From positions 124,001 through 188,000 of the forward strand of contig QJNS01000011.1 of NCBI GenBank assembly GCA_004154925.1: 64,000 bases of DNA, given 5' to 3'. The stretch comes from Monosporascus cannonballus (Eukaryota > Ascomycota > Sordariomycetes > Xylariales). Below the pieces are notes generated by a model. It was given only the letters and a program-made list of their open reading frames with translations, did no database searches and was not told where the DNA came from. Positions 45,951 to 57,812 of the stretch are shown one piece after another. Position 1 is the stretch's first letter. Each line of letters begins with the position of its first letter. A program made the position numbers and the translations under genes.

Positions 45951-48900
45951 AATATCCGCAATATATTTAATAATATAAATTGCAATTTTATACCGGTTAA
46001 TAAATAAGATTTCGGTTACCTAATTAATCTTAACTTTATATAAAGAGATATCCGGTAAAAATTCGCCATTTGCAAAAAATTAACCGTTATTAAAAACAAA
46101 TAACAAATATTAAAATTATATTAATATATAAAATAATTAAAAATAATTAGTTAATAATAATAAAAAATACTTTATATATTATAATTTTATATTTACTAAT
46201 CTTATGCAATTTAGGACCGCTTTATAAAAATAATAAATACTATAATTTATTAATATGCATATTTTTATTTTTTAAAGAAAATATACTTAATAAATAATCG
46301 TATAAAAATATTTAATTATATTTTAATTCGGGTGTTTTAGCAAATTAAAAATGATATTTTCTAATAATTACCATATATTTTGATACCATATAATATCTGT
46401 ATTTTCATTTTTAACGTAATAAATTTTATTTATATTATTATTAATATCGTAATAATCGAAATTCTTATTATCCGAATTAATAATATTATATTTCGCAATT
46501 GCTTACTTAATTTCGACTTATTAAAGACATTTTCCTTATATGCGGTTAATTCTATTAACACAAAATTAAAATATTCATAAAATAATATATATTAGTAATT
46601 ATTTATTTATTACGAAACAATTTATATTTGTAATTTTATTTTCGTAAGATTTACACCAGAATTTTATGCTATCCAATTTGCAAATTTGCAATTAATAATT
46701 TGTTTAAAGTTATCTTAAACTTTTTTAATATTATGCTAGGCCGATAAAAGCTTTATAAAATGCTTATGGGCTCTTTTTATATAAAGGTTCTGAAATAATA
46801 ATTCGTTATTTTTGCAACGTTTTCGTTCTAATACTATAATTACTAACTAGCTAAAAAGAATCGAAAAATAATTATTTTATAATTATTTTAAGCGATATAC
46901 AGTTACATGTAATAAAACGGAAATTTCGCATAAGTTAATACAATTATACTTAATTAATTTACAAAACTAAAAAAGTAAATAAATAAAGGTAATAAAAAAG
47001 TTTAAAATAAATAAGAAAATTTAAAATAAGTACTTAATTTTTTTAAATATATATAAAAGAAGTGGAATTACTTTTTATTTTTTACATAAATAATATATAT
47101 ACTTTTAATTTAAGCATAAATAATTTATAGATAAAATACTTGTTAAAATAATAAAATTAAAAAATATAAAATAATTTCAAATTAATTTTAATATATTAAC
47201 AATATTACTTAAATATAAAATTTTTAAAAAAATAACTAATTATATATCATTAAATATAAACTTTGTTTAAAAATATTTTTTTTAAAAAGTATAAAAAAAT
47301 ATTATATTAAAGTAATAATAAGTTAAAATAATATATTAAAATGGGGCGAGGTGTTATATCCATGATCAGGCTCGGCTGATCAGAAAGCCCAAGTTTCGTA
47401 TATATATTAAGAAGTTCTTTTTCGCTATGAGTTCAACCGCTAGACATTTTCAGCCACTATTATCACTTAGTATATCTTCTGCCATTTTTAGTCATCGAGG
47501 TTCAATACTAGCAATATAATCGGATTAAGTGTTTCATTTTCGACAATCTTATTCCGTCCTGTGAAATAAAATGATTACCCGCACTAATTAAGACCAATTC
47601 TCCCCCGACTCCATTTTAATATAAATAAAGAATAATATTTTATAAATACGAAAATAAAAATCGGAAATAAATTTATTAATTCAAAATAAGAAAAAACGTA
47701 AACAAATAATATTTTATTCTAAAATCGAAATTATAATTAAATAAGAAAATATTTATAAATTTAATTTATATTTAATTATTTAACATTATTTTATTTATTT
47801 TCATTACGTTTAAAACTCTTTAAATATAATAATTTCGTATTCCGTTTATATCTTTTTTTCCATTTTATATATTTATATTTGCGGTCTTTTACGCCTTTTT
47901 ACACCTTTTTTAGTATTTTTCTCCAGGTTTTATTACTTAACCTTTTACAGTTCGGTATATTAAGACAATTTATTTGCTGTTTTCTTTTTTCGCTGCGTTT
48001 AGTAATAACGACAGCGGCAGCAGCAGGTACCTTTGGGACGGTTTTCTCTTTTCGGCTTTAATATAATAAGCTATTTTTTATTTTAAGTTATAATTGTAAT
48101 TTAAATATATTAATCCAGGTTATTTAAAAATATTCATTATCGAGTGTATTATTTTTATACCTTTTTTGGCTCATATGTTATTGCGGTCGGAATATGAATA
48201 TTTTAATATAAATAAAGTTATTACAAAATATAAATATCTTTTACTTAAAGCGTTTTTCGCCGACAATAAATTATATAAAGATTATTACTTTAGAATACAA
48301 TAATTAAAAAACATTTTGTAATTTCTTATAACGCCTTTAAAGTATTTAATTAAATCCGTATAAGCTTTTTAGATTCGCTTGTAAGAATATTACGAATAAT
48401 TCGTCGAAACGATAATCGGCCGATAATTAAATTCATACTTTTTCAGATTTCCGAATTTTTCGCAACGGGCTATCTAAATAAAATTAATAAAATAATTATG
48501 AAATAATCCGGCGTTATATTTACGTTAAAATTTCAAAATTTTATAATTAGCTTATTTTATAGGATTTGTTGCATGGGAACTTTTGATTTTCATCATACCA
48601 TATTATCCTAAGACTTTTTGGCATATTTAGTTCTTAAATTAGCCGATATCTTAAGTTGATTAAGATGTATAAAAGGCAATAATTTCCGTTAGATAGGTTT
48701 ATAACTAACGGACTGCGAGATCGAAAGAAAGTTAATAATATATCTATTAATATTTCAGTTAATCTGATCTAGCTCGTTTTCTATATTGCTATAAACGTAC
48801 AAAAGATAACTTAGATTTAATAACTCTTAAACCATATTAATACGTTGACGTAACGCTTAAAAAGGCGTATAACAGTTTATTATATCAATCAATATAAATA

Positions 48901-51900
48901 TTATATAAATAAATTTAGATATATTAGGTGCTATAAAAAAAGGAAAAAGTTTTAACGAATTACGTACGAAATAAGCAATTTTTTTTTAAAAATAACGCAT
49001 AACTAATAATAGCACGCATTAATCTATACGTATTTTCAGCTTTTTTTAAAATTATTTTATTATTATTTTAACTCTTTTTTTACACGAATTATTTTATTAT
49101 TTTTTTCAATTTTATATTAGAATTAAGTTTTTAATTTTAACTAATAATTATTATTTAAGATTTCCTAAAATATCGTAACAGTATTAGAAAAATAATTTTA
49201 ATATCGATTTTCTTAATGAAAAAAATACCCGAAACCCAGAGACGCGTATTAGATTTTGTCCTTAATAACGATAATCACGACAGCAACGATTTAGAAAACG
49301 GCGAAAATAAAGATTTTGAAATATATAATAATCAACTTCGTTAACAATCTAAGTAATAACTTAATAAAAGCTTAATCCAGATGTGAACCGAAATTATACT
49401 AAAAAATTTAACAAATAATTTACTTTTTAATTTATATAATAAAAATACAGTTACAAAACATTAAATATATTTGTATCGTTTTCACTCTCATTAAACGTAT
49501 AACGAAAAAATTAGGCGGATTTTCCCGTAATTAATAAAACCTATTTTTAGTATCGAATCCGATTTAAAAATAAATAGATAAAATAGTTCCGACAGTAGTT
49601 TTAAATTACAAAATATATTAACCTGGAAAATAAACCTTAAGTCGAAAAAGCCTTATTTATATTTAATGAAATTATTCGTTTTTCGCATTATTGGGATAAG
49701 TTTATATAATTTTGTAATCGGCATATTAACGAATCGAAATTTAAATACCGGTGTTGCAGTTATTACTTGGTTTACTTAAAGTTCCCTTAAAATAACGGAA
49801 TAAGTTCGATAAAAAATATTTGGCTATTAAGTTTTACAAAAAAAATATGAATTAATCGAGACGAATTATTCGTAATAATTTATTCGATATAATTATAGTA
49901 TGTAATTAAACATAAAATAATCGTAAAATAATTAATCAAGGTTTTATTTATATATTTTTAACATCCGATATTAGCTAATGTATTTAATATTAACTTAATC
50001 CTTTTAATCAACGTTTTTGTATCTTAGTATTTATTTACTAAAAGTTTATTAAACTAATATTTTCGGGCGTTTATATTATAGAATATTCCGAATTTCAAAT
50101 CGTTAACAATTAAAATATACCTGAATTATATGAATAAATACATCGATATTATCGTTAAATAAATAATTAATAATGTTTTTAGAAAGGCCTATATATCTGT
50201 AAGTTGCGATATATAGATAATATTCAATTTTATATTTGTATTTTAAAAAGTTATTATCTATTAGATTAATTACAAATAGCGAAAGCATTATCTTTTAGTC
50301 AGTATTTAAATATATATAGATAAAAGATTTAAATCGAACGGCGACAAATTACTATATTGGTTAAAAAACCTTAAGCTAATTAATCGATTTCTCATTATCA
50401 CTATTAACAGTAAGCCTAACGTTTCTTAAGATTTTATGTGCAAATAATTACGTAATAACTTAGGTAATTAATTTGTATAATCGAAAGAAATCCGCTATCT
50501 TGCTTATATATTATACGTATTTTAAAGAGCTTTTTACAATTTATTTTGTCTACGATATAAAGCTAATTACTAAGTGAGAAAATACCTCAGAGATTACGGT
50601 CAAAAAATTTTAAATAAGAAAATAACCTAAACAAAATATTTAAAAAAAACTTTAATCGAATTAATAAGTTTTCTCTAAAATAATTATGAAATAATTCCGT
50701 AAATTAATAACATAATTACAGTTTCTTATTATCTAGATTTATTTTAATATTAAGTAATAAACCATTGTTTATACAATCTAATAAAATATCATTAATAAAA
50801 AAATATTATATAATAAATAAGTACTTTAAATAATTCGCAATATATAGTATTATTAGAATTTTTTATATATTTTTTATTACGTACTAACAATCTTTGGCCT
50901 GTCTATGAACGTTATGGACAAATTTACTCTATATTACGTAAATATAATTACTAATTTTTTTCTGACGGTTAATAATTTGTAAATTATTTTATGAATATTT
51001 CTAAATATTTCATTTAAATAACGAATAATTTTAGTACATTTTGCGAAAATTACCTTAGCTATATAATTACTGGTTTTAAAAATATGGTTAAATATTTTCA
51101 GAAATATCTATATTATATTATAGCAAAATATTCTAATTTTTACTCCAATAAATTATTGAAAAAAAAAAGAAAAAAAAACAAATTAAACAAACCCTTCGGC
51201 TACAAATAATATAGAGCAACCGCTTATATAACTACGACTTTTGCCAAAAAACACGATATTTACGATTGGCAAAATCCATAAGTATACCGGTAAGCTTTTT
51301 AAACGTAATCCTAAACTGGTTTATTTGTCGATATTATTTTACTCCCTATTTTAACGTACGGCTATTACGTTTCGTAATTACTTTAATAATTAATAACAAT
51401 ATTTTAATTTAAAAATTTTAAATAAAAAAATATATGAAAAAATTGTATTATACCTCAAACAGATATACAAATAGTACTGGTAGGATTACGATAAGAAAAA
51501 TATGTTAAAATCTAATGTACGGTTTTAAACGGCGAATCGGTTTAATTTTGCCGAAATAATATTATTAAATTTAAATTCTGAAAAAGCGGGTTTAATTTTT
51601 CGTCGTACCGATAAACTTTAGAAGGATAAAATTGATAAATATTTTCGTTATAAACGTAAATCTTTTTATTCCGTTATACGGATTATTTCTTAATTATTTT
51701 ATATAAGTATAAATATTAATGAAGATATTTCGGAATTCTAGCAAAGAATTAACAATTTCTTATCCGGATTCGCGTATTTTGTACGCGATATTTTTTATAT
51801 TCAATATTTTTCCGTATTAATAAAACGTATCTAAAATTTCGTATATTTAAAATTTACCTTTAACTGCCTTTTTATAAAGCCAGAATAATTTAAGTACCTT

Positions 51901-53740
51901 TTTATAATATCGTTTTATATTCGATTTTAACTATTAACGTTTAAAAATAATATCGTATATAATAGGCACGACATAAAAAATGCGCGTAAAAGATACGAAA
52001 AGCGTAAAAAAGCGTTTTTTAAAATATTCGAAATACTATTTATCGATATATCAGGACTGTTATTAATTACGGATCTAATACACGATAATTCTAAAGGAAC
52101 CCTAAATATATTAGATGCACTCGGCGGAAATAACGAAAAAAAAATATAAGAAATCCTTAATCTTAACTAGACTGTTGTCGTAAGCGGATTTCAATATATA
52201 GGCGAGAAAATATCTATTAATCCGGATAATGTTATTATTGCTTAAAGAAGAAAAAAAAGAGCAATAATAAGTAAGAGTATTATACGGATACGTAAAAATA
52301 AATTTGCAAAAAGAATTCAACGTCCGAATCTTATTAAATCGTAATTATCCGTATATACTAATTCGGATAACCTATTATTTCAATCTTAATAAATAAAGCC
52401 TATTATTATTAAGTGTAGACGATAGGTTACGTAATTTTTATATTTATAACTTTATAAGACAAAATAAATACGTCTTTAAGCATTTAAAAATTTAATTTAT
52501 TTTTTATTTAATAATACTTATAAAAAACGAAGTAATTATAAAATAATTTAAACTAAGTATTTAAATTGGTCTTATAGCTTAAAAAATTATCGATAAAACT
52601 TATTTTTTATATTAATTTTTTTACCTAATTCTTTTAATGTAATAATGTTTTATTTACAAACTTTTTCCTATTTTAGATTATTGTCGATTTAACTTTAATT
52701 AATTAATGTTATTAGTTATTTATAACCGTACATTTGATTATATTAAGAATTTCATATAATAATCGTAAAATAATTTTCTATTATAATATTACGCGTTTCA
52801 AGTTAATCCGGCTAATATTAATAATTTTTTAACATATGTAGTAAAAAATATTAATAAATCGCCTGTTTTTTATCGGCCCCTTTTTAAAATGACATTATCC
52901 AGAAAGAAAATTATAATTGTTCGGAAGAAATCGGTAATTTTTACTTGTACCAAATTTACTATACGCCGGTTTTCTTAATTAAGTAAAATTATTTCATAAT
53001 TATTTTAAAAGTTTAAAATTAACTTTTCGTAATGCGAATGTTACGCGAAATTCGACGTTACTAATTGGACTTATTATTATTAATATCTAAAGTACCTTTT
53101 TAACGAGTAATTTATAAAATTATATAAATATTTAAAATTGATTTAGAATTTTAAAAAAACGTTATAAACGTTTTATAAAAAGTAATTAAATTAATACTTA
53201 TTAAGTTTCTCAAAAATAAGCACTTTTTTGAAATAATTATAATATAATTTAATTCTTTATAACAACTAATTTATATATTATTTATAAAAAAATGAATTAT
53301 TTTATAAAAAAAGATATAGATTTCGTTAAATATATTTACTGTAATTATAATACGTTAAAAAACTTTTAAATATAATTATTAAAAGTTAGTTTTCGAAAGC
53401 CAGGTATTAAATCGGTTAAAAAATAAATTTGTAGCAATTAGAAAAAAGGAAATCGACGAAATAACGGTATTTGGGGTTTGACTTAATAGCCTGGTTAAGA
53501 ATGCGGTTTAAATATGCTTAGTACAGGTAAGATATAGCGTTAGTTTATTTATGATATTTAAAATTTTTATATTATTAATAAATTTCGATTATCAATTATA
53601 GATGATTGTTTTTTATTATTTTATCATATATTTTAAAAGTTTAATTTATTATTTATAAACAATTATTTCAAATTATTTTTTTACCTATAGGTAACCCGTA
53701 AGTATTTTAAAATATTTGAAAATACTTACGAGTCATCTAT
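45951..53740. other. AT-rich RIP desert without intact genes
   Basis: Nearly 7.8 kb of TpA-rich DNA with stops in all frames. The few frames over 60 codons are Ile/Asn/Lys/Tyr-rich and not genes. It probably consists of older mutated transposons: the sequence left of element 2 continues here after its AATAT target copy. Pieces near 49216-49380 start with an ATG and read as hydrophilic protein for over 40 codons, but I cannot assign a family. Palindromic motifs of the form AATAATTATGAAATAATT recur at about 48488 and 50682, and inverted at about 52985. Confidence 0.7.
47332..47623. repeat. Less mutated island bounded by 13-bp inverted repeats
   Basis: A 292-bp segment starts TATATTAAAATGG (47332-47344) and ends with its exact reverse complement CCATTTTAATATA (47611-47623). 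The inside is clearly richer in GC than its surroundings. It starts GTGTTATATCCATGATCAGG just inside the left arm, which resembles an LTR start. It could be a MITE-like element or an LTR fragment inserted after the surroundings were mutated. Confidence 0.45.
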
Positions 53741-53782
53741 AGGAGTGTTTTTTTTTTGAAAACTTCCATGGGTGACCCGTGG

Positions 53783-53827
<45 letters not shown>

Positions 53828-53890
53828 GTGGGTTCCCACGGGTCACCCAAATTTAGCGTGGGAATTCGTGGGTCACCCACGGGTACCCAT
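53690..53890. repeat. Poly-T tract flanked by inverted GGGTGACCCGTGGG arms
   Basis: A pure run of 40 T (53786-53825) lies between GGGTGACCCGTGGG (53770-53783) and its exact reverse complement CCCACGGGTCACCC (53835-53848). Further CGTGGGTCACCCACGGGTACCC copies follow to about 53890. Immediately left, 53690-53742 carries an AT-shifted version (GGTAACCCGTAAGTATTTT with an inverted AAAATACTTACGAGT). This marks the right border of the AT-rich block. Confidence 0.85.
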
Positions 53891-54732
53891 TCCCTCACTC
53901 TAGGTACTGCTGCATACCATGAAAGGTATATCAAGTCGCGGGTCTAAGACTCACAATGAATCATGTTGCTGTCATTACCTGAGGTCCGCGAGTGAACCTG
54001 CTGATAGGTAGTGACTCGAGGGAACAGGCAGACAAACTGGCTGGGTCTCCTATCAATTCTATGCCTGACGTGTGCGGTTCTTGTCAGAACTGACAGGACG
54101 TTCCACGTGGCTAGGCGGCTAGCCTCGTTTCCATCCCTCTGGCAGGAGGCGGGGTACCACTAGTCACGGAACTAAGATCGTGGGCCGAACTCTAATTGAC
54201 GTTTGGCCCCCATTAGCCCCCTTCTCCGTGGAGATAGAAACACGTCATCCGGGGATCTCCGAACTGACGACACTAGTGGCTTGCCGGATTATTATGTTCC
54301 CACTCCGTATCGGAAAAGGGCCACTTACTCGGCAGGCCGGTGTATTGCGCCCTCGCCGCTCTTCCTGTACCTGAGGCTGTGATCCCGGGTGCCCGGATAT
54401 GCCATAGGCGAACTCTGGGCGTAGTGGCAAGCCGCCTGAGCAGAGGGGGGCCTGCTTAGGTTCTGAGGTAAGGAGAAGCGTTTGGTTAGCCATGCCGACG
54501 ATGGGCACATATTTACGAAGTCTCACGAGATGCATGGAACGGATTGGAGCTAATGTCAAATTTTTGGTAAGGATACATTAATCGTATTAAGCGTTGATAC
54601 GCCGTCTAGCACCATCGGTAACTAGAGGCCGGCTAGTCCATCAGCATTCGGCCTTGCATTACTACCCGATCCTCTTTCGGATGAATTCTGAATCCCAGCC
54701 GTGACCTATTCATGAAGGTCCCTGAGCTAAAC
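53891..54732. other. Intergenic region without a recognised feature
   Basis: Normal-composition DNA between the AT-rich border and the PNGase A pseudogene. A 104-codon minus-strand frame (54559-54245) has no motif and overlaps others. No repeat or RNA gene was seen. Confidence 0.45.
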
Positions 54733-56135
54733 CTAGGCGATAGGGGCCTGGGTAAACACCCTCATATCCCTGCGTGCTTCCAATTCTTCTGCAGAAAGGC
54801 TGAAATCGGTAGATAGGACCCCAGCCACTCTCTCAGTATCGGACATGGTGGTCTTATCGAGTGCCGTCACGTTCCGAAAGTAAAGTTCCGTTTTGGCGGC
54901 GTCGCTGAACCCGCCGAAATAGTAGACCTGGTTCGTTTTTTGCGGTCCTGCGCTGAAGTCGCCGACACCATTCTGGGGTATAGAAGCGGTTCCGTCACGC
55001 GAAGTCTTTAGAACGAACCAGAAAACGTATTGTCCTCTGCCCCGCGAGCGCTGCTTAACGCCTCTAGACCTCCGGGAAAATGCTAGCGCCGTCGACTTGC
55101 CGCTGCAGTCCTTGGATGAGATGGGCCCATCTTGTGACATTTTTCTTAACGGGGTCCATACTGACGACGTAATTGCAGTCCAATGGATACTTATATAGAT
55201 AGTAGGTCCGACTGCCAAATCAGCACCAATGATTAGAAGATGTTTCGTTTTGTTGTACCCGAGAGAATGTCAAATCCAGGTCGCCGGGGTCCACCGCAGG
55301 TAATGTGCCAGTGGTGATCGAGTCTTCAGGGCGTAACCACAATAAGACCTTGCCGGTGACGTACCAGTTATCATTGACAGTCTCAGTTAGCGAGGCAGAA
55401 AGGTCTCCGTCATCCTTCACGCTGGGTACTCGAATGGTGAAAGTGTGTTCTTTGCCGTCGCAGAGCAGAGGTAGCCAAGGGGTTATGTCGATGTGATGCT
55501 CTTGTAGATCAAGGGCTTGGAGACCGGGGGTAGGACGGTGTAATTCAGGGGGGACGCCACCAGAAAAGATTACCGGAAACGGCCTGTCGACGCCGGCCAG
55601 TAATCCATTAATGAGAACTTGGACTCCACCGAGCGGTGATAGGCCAGCTGTCAACCCGCTTGTGCGATCAAATGCGTAGATGTCACTCTGCAGCATATTT
55701 CCGCACCAGAATTCTTCACTTGCTAGTCCATTCGCTGAAACAGAGGAGACTGCTCGCTCGTCGTCCCAGGAAAAGTGATTATGTTTGCCGCATTTCTCGC
55801 GGTGGGACAAAGTCGCTGGGTTGGTTTGATGCCCTTTTCCCTTGTGGAGATGGAAATAATCAAGCCGGCCGGCAGCTCTGTGTTGGTCCGAACATCGTCC
55901 ATGAATAAAGTGGCAGTAAGCGTGGCATTAAAAGATGTATTGGATACATCGTCCACATTATTCTAAGGTCGAAGATCAAGGTCTGTGGTGATTTTCAGAG
56001 ATAGAGAGATTCTGTCATGTCTTTTATGGCGACCACCGAATTCCAGGGGGCGGCGCCGGTTCCGCGGTCGTCGTTCTCCGCACTTCAGTGTCGCCAAGGT
56101 ACATCAAGGCTATGCGGTCCAATTGAACACCTTAG
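54733..56135 (-). pseudogene. PNGase A-like peptide:N-glycanase pseudogene
   Basis: Conserved pieces of the family (peptide-N4-(N-acetyl-beta-glucosaminyl)asparagine amidase A) appear in correct order but in different frames. DRIALMYLGDTEVRRTTTAEP (about 56115-56040) is followed by a stop; then DMTESLYL, QTLIFDL and NTSFNATLTATLFMDD in three successive frames. ITFPGTTSE shifts to ERAVSSVSANGLASEEFW near 55750. A long intact stretch then includes VQVLINGLLAGVDRPFPVIF and DITPWLPLLCDGKEHTFTIRV (55810-55220). Another frameshift at about 55220 leads to the C-terminal part (55218-54733), which contains KTNQVYYFGGFSDAAKTELY. At least four frameshifts plus stops cannot be explained by introns. The damage is indels, not RIP transitions. 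The functional enzyme would be secreted and release N-glycans from glycopeptides. No intact copy is in the window. Confidence 0.88.
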
Positions 56136-57389
56136 GATGCAACTTTGCAATTCATGATGACTCGATTGAATTGACAACTAGGAGGGGTATAATATCCTAA
56201 CAAATGTCAGAGATCGCCGCAAAACGGATCTCCGGTTAACGCCCATTGTAACATACCAACACAAGGTTTCCCACAGCTAAAGCCGAAAACGTGTTCCATC
56301 AGCAAGCAGCGAGAAAGGCGGCCGACAAGATGAGGGGAACGTTCCCTGAGTAGCCCGCGCCATTTACAGCGCAAACCGGTTGCGCGACCTTGAAGCATTG
56401 AAGTACCGTAGCAGTGTAGTTCTCCAGTGCCTCATGCCGTCTCACGGGCTTCTCTTGAGAGGTAAAATTCGAAGAAGTAGACGAATTCCAAACAAAAGTC
56501 GAGTTGGGGTGCTAGTACGAAGGAGACCACAGCCAGATTTAGACAGAGTAAGCACCGGAGCAGTGAGCGGCGACATCGGATGCTGCTGCTGTCACTCGAA
56601 AGAGTGCCAAACTGGTGAATCTGGTGGTCGGATCCATCGTTCTCGAGTGTACGGGAGACCGTCTTGCACACATAGCCCGGAGAGGTCCGGAGATAGACTG
56701 GAAAGGGCTTCGCTTTTCTGCGATGAGTTATGAGGCAGCAATCATACAGCTGACATGTTTGGGCTGACAGCTTGGTGTCCGTAATCCATCCAATATGGAC
56801 GGCATAATACTAGGTTCCGGGGCCTTGAGAGAGCCGTAATAAGATAGTCAAGCTTGCCGAACTGGAACGAGTTCAACGAGACGAGACGGGTATAAAAGGA
56901 GAATAAAAATATCCCACATAATTCGAGGTGGGCATCTCGCACTCAGGAGTGGGAGTTTGCTTAGTCGAGGTGGTAAAGTAGATGAACGCTTCGGTTGGAT
57001 TTATGAGGTGAGGTAATGTTTTGACCCAAGCTGCCCTCGCTCTTGCCATCAAAGGGATGTTGGTTCGAAACTAGACGGGGCCCTGGCCTCTGGAAATGAT
57101 GAGGGTGTGAGGTAGACCGGGGTGAGCGCGACCGTTTGACATGGGGCTGGTTGTCGCATTCGATCAATCACGCCAAGGACCCAAATGTACCTCCCTAAGG
57201 GAGGGTACGTACCATTTGAGTCGGCACTTGTGGCGGCAGATCTTTAGAGAGTAGGAGATTTCAGATACGTCCGAACAGGTAAAGCAAAACAGTAATGAAT
57301 GTTTTGAGCCGTCAAGATTTCGCTATCGACGCGATCCTGGCGGAAACATGCCTGTCCCCCATCGAGGCTTCACCTCACGCCATGTAGAG
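56136..57389. other. Intergenic region without a recognised feature
   Basis: The signal-peptide part of the PNGase A pseudogene would lie just above 56135, but I cannot trace it. Open frames at 56380-56733 (+) and 56432-56671 (-) overlap and lack motifs. Confidence 0.4.
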
Positions 57390-57812
57390 TTACGCCGCAA
57401 CGTTGTCCCAGTACCTCTTCCTCGCAGCGACCGCCAGTTCATTGCCGATGAACCGGTACTGGAAGAAGTTGAACACGGCGAACTCGTCCCGCGTCATGAC
57501 ATATGTATCCGGCTGTGCCTGGAGCTTGGCCCAGATCTGCGCCAGCGCGGTGTCAAGTATGCTGCAGACCTTGGGGTCCTGGCTACCCTCCGGGCTATCC
57601 CGAGCAACCTCCAGTGCGTGTGCGACCTTGCTGCCGTCTCGAGTCGAGGGTCTCGGCACCGGGTGGGCGCTTTGCGGCATGGTCAGGCTAATCGACTCGA
57701 TCGCCGTGCGTGCTGACGATGGAGAAGATGGCAAGGTCCAGAGGTTCAGGGAGGAAGTCTGGTGCATGTGGGACCACTGGAAGTCGTGGTGGCTGCTGAG
57801 AAACGTCGTCAT
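57390..57812 (-). CDS. Small hypothetical protein (140 aa)
   Basis: A single uninterrupted ATG-to-stop frame of 141 codons. The first 60 residues are Ser/His/Pro-rich and low in complexity. The second half is compact and amphipathic, with ALAQIWAKLQAQPDTYVMTR, DEFAVFNFFQYRF and a final ARKRYWDNVAA, a composition expected of a real folded domain. Similar tails occur in uncharacterised ascomycete proteins as I recall them, but I cannot name a family or function. The upstream part may be wrong if a short 5' exon exists. It is isolated, with gene-poor DNA on both sides. Confidence 0.6.
   Translation of the reverse strand: MTTFLSSHHDFQWSHMHQTSSLNLWTLPSSPSSARTAIESISLTMPQSAHPVPRPSTRDGSKVAHALEVARDSPEGSQDPKVCSILDTALAQIWAKLQAQPDTYVMTRDEFAVFNFFQYRFIGNELAVAARKRYWDNVAA

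Noticed and set aside
53737..53947. Two opposite 60-codon frames with poly-Lys and poly-Phe
   Set aside because: They are translations of the 40-T homopolymer and its inverted arms.
57342..57392. tRNA or other small RNA genes anywhere in the window
   Set aside because: GGTTCGAA-like strings (for example near 2359 and 57063) lack a matching A box and acceptor stem, and no foldable cloverleaf was found.
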